Assembly (NCBI RefSeq): GCF_028583425.1
Contig: NC_072794.1
Span: 31,493,232-31,557,231, forward strand
Direction: 5' to 3'
Length of the DNA: 64,000 nt
Origin: Eublepharis macularius
Taxonomy: Eukaryota > Chordata > Lepidosauria > Squamata > Eublepharidae
The position numbers and the translations under genes are program-made. This document shows, in pieces, positions 21,605-29,345 of this stretch. The notes beneath the pieces were generated by a model. The model did not search any database and was not told the DNA's origin. It saw nothing but the letters and a program-made list of their open reading frames with translations. Positions within the stretch are counted from its first letter, which is position 1. Every line of letters starts with the position of its first letter.

Positions 21605-23507
21605 CTATTGCAACGCACCTCGTCATATAGGGGGGCGCCTGCAGGAATTTGTGCCCCAATGGATGAAGACAGTTTCGGACGAATGGGTGCTGGAGACAGT
21701 ATCCAGGGGCTACTCTTTGGAGTTCGACAGAATCCCAAAGGCACGTTTTATTCCGATGGCCCGGAACTGCTCCCGGCTGAAACATCTTCAACTCATGAAG
21801 GCAATCAAGCACCTGTTACAAATCAGGGCTATAGAGCCAGTGCCCAAACACTCCAGCAAACGGGGAGTGTACTCGATCTTCTTCACTGTACCGAAGAAGA
21901 ACGGAGAGATCAGGGCCATTCTGGACCTCAAATGGTTAAATCTCCACATCAGGTCCAGGAAATTCAAGATGGAGACGATGAAATCGACCACGGAAGCCAT
22001 TCAACACGGGGACTTCCTGGCCTCCATCGATCTATCGGAGGCCTACTTACATATCCCTATCCGGCCAGCGCACAGGAAGTACCTGCGTTTCGCTTACAAC
22101 GGACGCCATTATCAATACAGAGCCCTCCCCTTCGGCCTGAAGTCCGCACCGAGGGTCTTCACCAAGGTCCTGGTCACGCTGGTGGCTTTCCTCAGGATCC
22201 AGGGGGTGGCGCTGTCGCCCTATCTGGACGACATTCTCATAAAGGCTCCCTCCCTGCTGGCTGCTCAAACAGCAGTGTCTCTGACAATACAATGCCTGGA
22301 GAGCCACGGTTTCATCGTCAACAGGCGGAAGAGCTTGTTGGCACCAGCGCAGAGGATCGTGCACCTGGGCGTGATTGTGGACACAGCACTAGACAGGATC
22401 TTTGTGTCACTGGAGAGACAGCAGAAAATCAGGTCACTCATTCAGAACATTCAATTGAGAAGGCTGGTGGAGGTCATGCAGCTGGCCAAATTGCAAGGCA
22501 TGCTGGTATCCTGCCAGGATACCCTTCAATGGGCCAGGTTCCATACCCGACCCCTACTGAGATTCCTGCGGCCATATCAGCGGGTCATAACACACAGGTG
22601 GCACAAACTGGTGGAGATTCCCGAGGCGCTGCACAAGGAACTGAGCTGGTGGATGACACCGAACAGGTTCGTGGAAGGGTCTCCCCTCAGGGAACCAACC
22701 CGACTAGCGGTGACGACGGACGCCAGCCTGTCCGGATGGGGAGCCCACATGAAGGACAGGATAACACAAGGGGAATGGCTCCCGGAAGAGCGGGAGGCCA
22801 GCATAAACCTGCTAGAGCTCAAGGCCATCCGGAATGGGCTCTTGGAGTTCAAGGACGCACTTCAAGGAAAACACGTCATGGTACACACAGACAACATGAC
22901 GGCCAAGGCCTACGTAAACAAACAAGGAGGCACAAGATCCAGGCAACTGAGCAAGGAAGCAGAGGAACTCTTTCTCTGGGCGGAAAGGAACTTGAAATCA
23001 ATAAGGGCCAGTCATATAGCAGGACAGCAAAACGCCCTGGCGGATTGGCTGAGCCGGAACAAAGTGGACCACTCGGAATGGACACTGGACAGACAAACCT
23101 TTCGGGAGTTGTGCATGAGGTTTGGCACTCCAGAGGTGGATCTTTTTGCATCTCTGAAGAACAGGCAGGTACCCAAGTTCTTTTCAAGATACAGGGAACC
23201 AGAGGCGATGGGGGTGGATGCGTTGAGCCAGGCGTGGCCGCGCAGCCTACTGTACGCGTTTCCCCCAACAAAAATCATACACAGAGTCATACAGAGGATC
23301 ATAGATCAGGAAGCGGACGTGGTCCTAGTTGCACCATTTTGGCCCAGGAGGCCGTGGTTCCAAGACCTCAAGAGACTGTCTCACTCGACTCCATGGACCC
23401 TCCCGTGCAGGGAGGACCTATTGACTCAAGGGGGAATTCGACATCCGAACCCGGACTCCCTGCATCTGACGGCCTGGCGGTTGAGCGTGAACAGCTCAAG
23501 GGACTAG
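21459..23507 (+). CDS. DIRS ORF2: reverse transcriptase - RNase H - methyltransferase-like
   Basis: The frame is open from 21459, but the first true ATG is at 21663 (residue 69), so translation starts there or by a +1 shift from gag. RT motifs are intact: motif A FLASIDLSEAYLHIPI (Asp191), motif B ALPFGLKSAPRVF, and the catalytic box YLDD (Asp257-258). RNase H follows with all four acidic residues: TTDASLSGWGAH (Asp421), LLELKAI (Glu453), HTDNMTAKAY (Asp478) and ALADWLSR (Asp529). Residues about 545-650 resemble the Dam-like adenine methyltransferase domain known from DIRS elements: VDLFASLKN, MGVDALSQAW, YAFPPTKIIHRVI and VVLVAPFWPRRPWF. The family's catalytic NPPY-type motif here reads AFPP, so methylase activity is doubtful. 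The frame closes at 23507, and the recombinase domain begins immediately in the other frame. Confidence 0.93.
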   Translation: MTSRDQLDRIQTGHLRVDGSLRPDPTVDPSPTESQPPSPRLRRRPTKHDYCNAPRHIGGRLQEFVPQWMKTVSDEWVLETVSRGYSLEFDRIPKARFIPMARNCSRLKHLQLMKAIKHLLQIRAIEPVPKHSSKRGVYSIFFTVPKKNGEIRAILDLKWLNLHIRSRKFKMETMKSTTEAIQHGDFLASIDLSEAYLHIPIRPAHRKYLRFAYNGRHYQYRALPFGLKSAPRVFTKVLVTLVAFLRIQGVALSPYLDDILIKAPSLLAAQTAVSLTIQCLESHGFIVNRRKSLLAPAQRIVHLGVIVDTALDRIFVSLERQQKIRSLIQNIQLRRLVEVMQLAKLQGMLVSCQDTLQWARFHTRPLLRFLRPYQRVITHRWHKLVEIPEALHKELSWWMTPNRFVEGSPLREPTRLAVTTDASLSGWGAHMKDRITQGEWLPEEREASINLLELKAIRNGLLEFKDALQGKHVMVHTDNMTAKAYVNKQGGTRSRQLSKEAEELFLWAERNLKSIRASHIAGQQNALADWLSRNKVDHSEWTLDRQTFRELCMRFGTPEVDLFASLKNRQVPKFFSRYREPEAMGVDALSQAWPRSLLYAFPPTKIIHRVIQRIIDQEADVVLVAPFWPRRPWFQDLKRLSHSTPWTLPCREDLLTQGGIRHPNPDSLHLTAWRLSVNSSRD

Positions 23508-24526
23508 GATATCCCGAGAAGGTGGTCGAGACAATGCTTGCCTCGCGGAAAGGCTCGACCAACAGGAGCTATAACAGGACATGGCAGCGATTCTCACAAT
23601 GGTGTGCGGAGAAAGGGCGGGATCCCATGTCAGCCTCGGTGAAGCAGATCCTTGTATTCCTCCAGGATGGGCTAGACAAGGGGCTCAGTACTAGTACGCT
23701 TAAGCGGCAGGTGGCCGCGATCTCTGCTATCAGGGGATCTCAATCGGGAGTGTCGCTTACCTCGCATCCACATATTAAGAGGTTCTTGAGGGGAACGACG
23801 CTGCTGAACCCACCTCAAGTGCACCGTTTTCCCACATGGAACCTGAACCTAGTCTTGAAGGCCCTTACTGGAGAGCCGTTTGAACCGATGGCGACCTGTT
23901 CCCTCAAAAATCTGACCCTTAAGACAATCTTCCTAGTGGGACTGACCTCGGCTAGGAGGGTTTCAGAATTAGGGGCACTGTCCATAAGTAAGGAGCTGTG
24001 CATTTTCCACCAGGATAAAGTAGTACTACGAACAGACCCCACCTTTATCCCTAAGGTCAACACGTCCTTTCACAGAGGGGAAGACATCATCCTGCCCTCC
24101 TTCTGTGCTAACCCCAAACACGAGAAGGAAAGGGAATGGCACAAGCTAGACGTTCGTAGGGCATTAAGCTTCTACATAGACAGGACTAGTCAGGTACGGA
24201 AGGTGGAGAGCATGTTCGTGTCATTCAGGAATAGTTCCCTGGGGATGAAAGTCTCTCTGCCCACACTAAGTAGATGGATCAGGGAGTGCATTGTACTAGC
24301 ATACAAATCTAGGAATGTTCCTCCCCCGGCTGGGATCACGGCTCATTCTCTGAGAGGGGCAGCCACTTCAGCGGCGTACAGATCCTTCCCGTCCCTGGAA
24401 AGGATATGCAAGGCAGCTACATGGAGGTCAGTTCACACGTTCACGAAACACTATAGGATAGACAGGATGGCCTCCTCCGAGGCGGCCTTTGGCAGGAGGG
24501 TGCTACAGCACGTCCTGGATTCCTAG
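21605..24526 (+). CDS. DIRS ORF3: tyrosine recombinase with long overlapping N-terminal frame
   Basis: The domain from about 23480 to the stop at 24524 is a tyrosine recombinase, which integrates the circular DNA intermediate. An N-terminal SAM-like part runs from SNRSYNRTWQRFSQWCAEKG-type sequence (TNRSYNRTW). The catalytic part shows SARRVSELGAL (Arg784), AHSLRGAATS (His913, Arg916) and FTKHYRID (Tyr949). Residue numbers count from 21608 in this frame. The same frame is open without a stop over the whole RT gene, back to the gag stop. The ~620-residue N-terminal part is rich in Gly, Gln, Arg, Ser and Thr and matches no domain I know. The first ATG is at 21659, four bases before the RT ATG at 21663. 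How much of the overlap is translated is unknown. Long RT/recombinase overlaps are known in DIRS elements. Confidence 0.88.
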   Translation, partial: LLQRTSSYRGAPAGICAPMDEDSFGRMGAGDSIQGLLFGVRQNPKGTFYSDGPELLPAETSSTHEGNQAPVTNQGYRASAQTLQQTGSVLDLLHCTEEERRDQGHSGPQMVKSPHQVQEIQDGDDEIDHGSHSTRGLPGLHRSIGGLLTYPYPASAQEVPAFRLQRTPLSIQSPPLRPEVRTEGLHQGPGHAGGFPQDPGGGAVALSGRHSHKGSLPAGCSNSSVSDNTMPGEPRFHRQQAEELVGTSAEDRAPGRDCGHSTRQDLCVTGETAENQVTHSEHSIEKAGGGHAAGQIARHAGILPGYPSMGQVPYPTPTEIPAAISAGHNTQVAQTGGDSRGAAQGTELVDDTEQVRGRVSPQGTNPTSGDDGRQPVRMGSPHEGQDNTRGMAPGRAGGQHKPARAQGHPEWALGVQGRTSRKTRHGTHRQHDGQGLRKQTRRHKIQATEQGSRGTLSLGGKELEINKGQSYSRTAKRPGGLAEPEQSGPLGMDTGQTNLSGVVHEVWHSRGGSFCISEEQAGTQVLFKIQGTRGDGGGCVEPGVAAQPTVRVSPNKNHTQSHTEDHRSGSGRGPSCTILAQEAVVPRPQETVSLDSMDPPVQGGPIDSRGNSTSEPGLPASDGLAVEREQLKGLGYPEKVVETMLASRKGSTNRSYNRTWQRFSQWCAEKGRDPMSASVKQILVFLQDGLDKGLSTSTLKRQVAAISAIRGSQSGVSLTSHPHIKRFLRGTTLLNPPQVHRFPTWNLNLVLKALTGEPFEPMATCSLKNLTLKTIFLVGLTSARRVSELGALSISKELCIFHQDKVVLRTDPTFIPKVNTSFHRGEDIILPSFCANPKHEKEREWHKLDVRRALSFYIDRTSQVRKVESMFVSFRNSSLGMKVSLPTLSRWIRECIVLAYKSRNVPPPAGITAHSLRGAATSAAYRSFPSLERICKAATWRSVHTFTKHYRIDRMASSEAAFGRRVLQHVLDS

Positions 24527-24561
24527 AATACCCGCCCAAGGGTACACTGCTAGGAGTATAT

Positions 24562-24667
24562 CCCACTAGTGCTGACTGCCCCACTCCGGACCACAGGAGA
24601 ATGGAAGATTTGTATCCACTTACCGTGAATCTTCCTTTCTCGGTGGTCCAGGAGTGGGGCAGTCAGA
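24562..24667. repeat. DIRS internal complementary region
   Basis: Bases 24562-24603 are the reverse complement of the left outer end (CCCACTAGTGCTGACTGCCC through GGACCACAGGAGAATG). Bases 24603-24667 are the reverse complement of the right outer end (GAAGATTTGTATCCACTTAC through TTTCTCGGTGGTCC). Together they equal the complement of the two element ends joined with one shared CATTCT. This is the diagnostic template that lets DIRS elements restore full ends during circle formation. It lies 35 bases after the recombinase stop. Confidence 0.95.
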
Positions 24668-24954
24668 CCCCACCCTTACATACAGAAAGAAAGAAAGAAA
24701 GAAAAGGGGGGACCTAAGGGGACACACACATGATAGGAAGAAAAGGTAAACTGGAAATATATACGTAGTGCTGAAGGGTTTCAGTTGGGGAACAAGAAAC
24801 CAGTAAGGTCCATGGGCCGTGGAGAGTCCCCGGAGTTCACCTGTAATTTGCCAGTTGGATTGATTGTTTTGATTGACTGTTGTCGTTAGTTGTAATCCAG
24901 AACAGGAATGAGCTGGACTGAGACTTAGAAGGGGTTGATACGGGCTTGGAAAGG
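24668..24954 (+). other. DIRS 3' non-coding segment
   Basis: Non-coding spacer between the internal complementary region and the right terminal repeat. It contains a short (GAAA)n run at about 24682-24703 and no recognisable gene. A polyadenylation signal is not obvious. Confidence 0.6.
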
Positions 24955-25111
24955 AACTGAGTCATCCTGGGAGCCCCTCCCCCGAGGATCGCAAGTTTGT
25001 CCGGCCCTGCGCAAGAGACGGAGGAGGAGCTACCCACTAGTGCTGACTGCCCCACTCCTGGACCACCGAGAAAGGAAGATTCACGGTAAGTGGATACAAA
25101 TCTTCCATTCT
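24955..25111 (-). repeat. DIRS right inverted terminal repeat
   Basis: It is the inverted partner of 19433-19552 from AACTGAGTCATCCTGGGAGC through the CTAGTGCTGACTGCCCCACT block. It then extends with a unique outer part, GGACCACCGAGAAAGGAAG to AAATCTTCCATTCT, whose complement occurs in the internal region at 24603-24652. A strong splice-donor-like CGGTAAGTGG lies in the outer part (25085-25093). Confidence 0.94.
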
Positions 25112-25854
25112 AGAGCGGTGAATGAGTATTATGGAATGCTTGCTAAGATGCTGGTATGGGTGATCTTACATTAGAGACCACTTATAATTCTGGTTGGCCA
25201 GGACAGAAATTAATGACACTTTAAGTTGAATGCTGAAGCAAACTGGCAGCCATTGTAGTTTTAAAATCTGTGGGACATGCCTTTTGACCTAGTTGTTGTT
25301 TTTGAGTTGTCCAATTCTGCAAGGAATGCTCTTCCTGAGGAGCATAAACCATGTAAGTTTCTAATACTGCTAGACGTGCTGCTGCTGTCTTAAATGGTAT
25401 ATGGGAACATACTCAGGATTCTGGGCAAACAAAGAAAAAAAATCAAATACGGTCTAGTGTGCAGAACGTAACTTGCAGAGAATCTTGTCGTGCCATTCTA
25501 AACATTTACACTCTAGTGGACTTATCAGGCTATAACTCTCCTTAGGATTCCACTGTTAGTTTCTTTTTCTTTTTTTAAATAAAGCACTTTTCTAGCCCTT
25601 ACAGCTGCAAAGACCCCATTGAAGCTAGATTTCTAGTAGTTAGTAGGGATGTGCAATGCCCAAAAGATTTGGGTTTTCCACTTCCGTATTTCCGAAGCAG
25701 GAAAGATTCGGAAACTTTAGTGTCTAATAATTCCTTGCTCCTCTCCATAGATTGGTTGTGACTCAACAGCAGGTTGTTCTTCTAATAGCTAGCAAAGCTA
25801 GAATAAGCTGCAAAATAAGATCTCCCCCCTCCCCGCCGCCGCCTTCCTGGGGTC
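25112..25854. other. Intronic sequence, nothing recognised
   Basis: The sequence directly right of the DIRS element shows no exon or classifiable repeat. Confidence 0.5.
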
Positions 25855-26020
25855 TCCAAGCAACTTGCATTCTTCTCCTCTCCTCCCTTTTATCCTTGCA
25901 ACAACCCTGTGAGGTAGGCTAGGCGGAACATGTGTGACGGGTCCAAGGTCACATAGCAGGCTTCTGTGGCAGAGCAGGGATTGTAGTTTGACATTCTGAC
26001 CACAACACTACACTGGCTGT
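25855..26020 (-). repeat. SINE body fragment, minus orientation
   Basis: The reverse complement carries the common SINE phrases: the complement of TGCAACAACCCTGTGAGGTA, of CCAAGGTCACATAGCAGGCT and of CACTACACTGGCTG. These are the Sauria-type body and head in reverse order. Flank 26021-27119 shows nothing recognisable. Confidence 0.65.
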
Positions 26021-27119
26021 CTTTGCAGAAGTCATGCAAGTAGCACAATTATACTTTTGTTTGTATGTAATTTGAATTGACTGTTTGCAGAATTCTTATT
26101 GTCATCTAGAGTACACACAGTTTGAACAGATGCACTATGTATGTGGAGCAAGTTATGCTATTTTTTTCCTATTGATGGGAATAAATTAGTTTGTTTGAAA
26201 TGTAAGAGGACCATGAGAGAGTTATTGCTCACATGTGGTGGTCTTTGAATTTCCAATTAAATAGTCATTTTCTTCAAAGCTGATGTTCCAGTTCTTTTAG
26301 TGGCTAACATCTGCATTATTTCAAAAGATTACAGAATTCCAGGAAATAACTTACTGAGTTTGTTGAATACCACACTCCCTTAGAGACTTACTTGTTTGTT
26401 TGATATCCCCCCCTTTGCTCGAAAACAAATGTTAATTTTTTTTAACAATATGATTTAAGATTCTTACCCCAGCATAAATGTGAAGGGGCTAATTCATTGT
26501 TGAATTAAACAAGTATAGTCCTTTTGAATTCAGTCAACTGCTTTGGTCCCCTGCAGCCCCCCCCCCTCCACTTTAGCAAAAATCATGATGGTTGAATTCA
26601 TGTGCTGTAGTTCATTGACAGGTCAATTAAAATCAGAAGAAGCGTATTTGCGTCGTGGTATTTAGGGAAATTAAAACATGGTTTTTTTGTGAAGGGAAGA
26701 CTTGTGTTCTTGTTCTAAAACATAGCGCCCAACTCTAATCTGAAATCTTTTTGGACCAGCTGTGGAGCAGCTGCAGGAGTATCTGTTTAGGGTAACTTGG
26801 TTTCCTGTTCGCTTAGAATCCTGTTTACAAGCTTCACAGAATTATTTTGCAAGATGTTGCTGGTTCTCTGGTATAGATGGGAAGTAGTTTTCCCAAAGCC
26901 ATCGACATGGAGTGTTTTGTATTAGGGAAGCATAACTTTGTTAGGACGTGTTCACACTTACAGTCCATCTCTTCTTCATACTGTGCCATTGCTACGGTCG
27001 TTTTTGTATGCCCTCTGTAGGGCGCTAGTTCTGTGCTGTGCTCTTTTTTCTTTCACCCCTCCAACTAACCCCAGTTAACTCTGTTTGGGCCTTTTGAAGG
27101 ATCCAAATTACTGACATTC

Positions 27120-27195
27120 CAAGATCACTGTGTAATCAGCCTTGAGTCTGGCTGAGAAAGGAGGATTATAAATAATAGAAATAAAATTAACATAA
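27120..27195 (+). repeat. L2-like LINE 3'-end fragment
   Basis: It has the 3'-end phrase TGTGTAATCAGCCTTGAGTC, then GAGAAAGGAGGATTATAAAT and an A-rich tail. The same end is seen at 35395-35455 and 47380-47450. Confidence 0.65.
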
Positions 27196-27560
27196 ATCAT
27201 TGCTCAGTTAAACTATTACTGCTTGGAAGCACTTGTGCAAAAAACCTGTTGTCTGCTGCCATCCAGGTTTCTGAATTTTCCCTCTAGTATTTAGGGAGGC
27301 TGCTGTGCTTCAGCGTGTTAAGTTGCAGGCATAGACCAACAAAAAACTGCAATATTGCTACTTTGCCGTTGAGTAAGAGGGTATCTTACTCAACCATACT
27401 GCCTGCTTCATTATTTCATTCAGGAAAGAATACATATTGCATAATTAGTGCAAGTTTAATGACTGTCAATGTGTTGACATGATCTGTTTATCTGCTCTTG
27501 TTCAGCTACTGTTACTTATTCTAATTACACTATGGCCCAGTGTAATTTCTGAGAAGTCTG

Positions 27561-27874
27561 AGAGCTAAGCTACAAGAGACAAATTTACATGAGGACTCGC
27601 ACATGAAGGGAGTTGCAATGTTAGCCAGGAAGCTGAGTTTTAAAAGAGATCGGTTGTTAATTTCCTCTTTGCCTCAGGAAGGCTCTGTCAGTTTCACCTC
27701 CCCTTCAAGGCTGCCAAGAGGGAATAAACCCTCTGAGGAGGGATCTTTGCAGGCTCAGTAGAGAGGGGAAATTGACAAAGCCTTCTGATCTCTTTTAAAA
27801 CAGCTTCCCAGCTAACATTGCGACTCCCTTCATATGAGCATCCTCATGTAATTAATCTCTTGTAGCTTAGTTCT
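27561..27874. mobile_element. Foldback MITE-like element, 314 bp
   Basis: The ends are inverted: AGAGCTAAGCTACAAGAGAC at left and TCTTGTAGCTTAGTTCT at right. Inverted similarity continues inward (TTAGCCAGGAAGCTGAGTTT against AAACAGCTTCCCAGCTAAC, and TTAAAAGAGATC against GATCTCTTTTAA). The whole unit can fold on itself. No coding capacity is seen. A clean target duplication was not found. Confidence 0.75.
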
Positions 27875-28344
27875 CAGTCTCTGGAAATCTTTCTGTTCAC
27901 CGCCCATTAGGAAAATGTAAAGAATTTGTAATATTTAGTCATCATAGTCATTCACATCTCCTAAGATCATCAGGTTATTTCTTCCATCTTCATGGTAGAT
28001 TTCTGTTTGAGCTTTCCAAATGCGTGACCTGTTTGGGATCGGTATTCAAAGGGATGGTTGAGAACAATTTTCACCTGTGTCTGGATTTTTAGATGAGAGC
28101 GGGTTTTGGACATTCCGTTGTCCAATAATAATGTACTTAAAATGGCAACCCTAAGGCTGCTCCTTTCAGTATTACATTATCTGCCCTTAAAACACTTTGG
28201 TGTAAAAAAAGTCATGAATGTTGAGCATTTGTCATTCCAGATACATTTTCGGTTTCACTACTTGTATATTCAGCAAAATTGATTTACATATGTCTTGCTT
28301 AATGATGTACACATGGGGTTCCATGTAATAATTCTGGAGATAGT

Positions 28345-28483
28345 TCTTGTGGCACCTTAAAGATGAATGCGTTTTTATCCTAGGATAAGCGTTCATGGAC
28401 TACAGCCCTCTTTGCCAGATGCATACATTTGACGTATTTGGCTCCAGTCCATGAAAGCTTATGCTAAAATATAAACCTGTTTC
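28345..28483. repeat. Head-to-head pair of the hammerhead-like tail family
   Basis: The left half is minus (CTTGTGGCACCTTAAAGATG, then GATAAGCGTTCATGGACT and TTGCCAGATGCA). The right half is plus (TTTGACGTATTTGGCTCCAG, then CCATGAAAGCTTATGCTAAA). The two halves are inverted copies meeting near 28420, each with a degenerate CTGANGA and GAAAGC box. Confidence 0.6.
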
Positions 28484-28935
28484 TTTTTTGTGCTGAGACT
28501 CTTGTTTACTTTAACCCTAAGTAAGTAATTCTTCTGCTTTAAAAAGATGGTTCTAATTGGTGAAAAGTGACTGTATCAAATCGTACAAAGGTGAACAGGA
28601 TTATGTCACTGTGTGTTTTTCATGTAGGGTGTGGAAAGGACTGATTGGAAGGGATATTTTGTAGTAGAATGACAAAGTCAGAACTTGGTTCATTCTGCCA
28701 TTTGCATGGCGCACTACATAGTTTAACCTGTGCCTGGTTATACACTCAGGCCCTTTTGAAATCCACAGCAGTGCAGGAGATTTCACTGGCTTTAATCCTT
28801 GCAAATACATAGTTGACCCAAGTGTTGTTATGTGAAAACTGTTCCTTGTTTTAAAGAGAGAATGCTCCTGGGATTTACTGCCTTATCTGATGTGTAAACT
28901 CCCAGAGATGTTGGTAGGTAATGCTGATCCTGAGT

Positions 28936-29345
28936 CAGCGGTTTCCAAACTATCTGCCAACTATCTGCTGCTGCACAACCTCTTGTGTGCCTTTCAGGGA
29001 ATCCAGAACACCGCAAAGCGTTTTGGATAACATTCTAGATGTACATTCAGTGCAGATGGTGCATTGGCCAGCTTTGTTGAGCTTCACCATTTCCCTGCTT
29101 AATGTGATCTTTGAATGCTGCCAGCATTTCCTATAGTTATGTATTGTGGGGAGGCTGTCAATCACAGAAGCTTGTCTGCCATTAGTGATTTCATTGAGGA
29201 ATTTCTGAAAAGCTTCCAAGGAGCCCCAGGGTTTGAACAACTATCACACTCAATGTGGTGTCATCTCTGCTGTTTCCTGGCAGGGCAGAAGAGAGGCCTT
29301 TGCATCCAACCCAGAGACCTTGAATCAGTTTCTGCCAAGCCTTAA
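28936..29345. other. Unclassified segment with a hAT-like end
   Basis: The segment begins with CAGCGGTTTCCAAACTATCT, which resembles hAT terminal repeats of the CAGYGGTTCCCAAACT type, but no matching right end was found. The minus strand has an open frame of 96 codons (28950-29240) without any motif I recognise. It could be a decayed DNA transposon or an unknown repeat. Confidence 0.3.

Larger units (their letters stand above)
19433..25111 (+). mobile_element. DIRS-type tyrosine-recombinase retrotransposon, apparently intact
   Basis: The 5,679-bp element has the full DIRS architecture: inverted terminal repeats (19433-19552 and 24955-25111), a gag-like ORF, an overlapping RT/RNase H/methyltransferase-like ORF, a tyrosine-recombinase ORF, and an internal complementary region (24562-24667). 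That region matches the joined outer ends of both terminal repeats. The hexamer CATTCT occurs at both outer borders (19433-19438 and 25106-25111) and once in complement inside the internal region. There is no other target duplication, as expected for integration by recombination through a circle. No inactivating stop or frameshift is visible in any ORF. DIRS elements replicate through an RNA and a circular DNA and have no integrase or long terminal repeats. The copy looks young. Confidence 0.95.

Noticed and set aside
20272..23562. Minus-strand frames of 80-131 codons inside the DIRS element
   Set aside because: They are antisense shadows of the gag and RT ORFs without recognisable domains.
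19433..25111. LTR retrotransposon or endogenous retrovirus
   Set aside because: The ends are inverted, not direct. There is no protease, integrase or envelope region, and a tyrosine recombinase is present.
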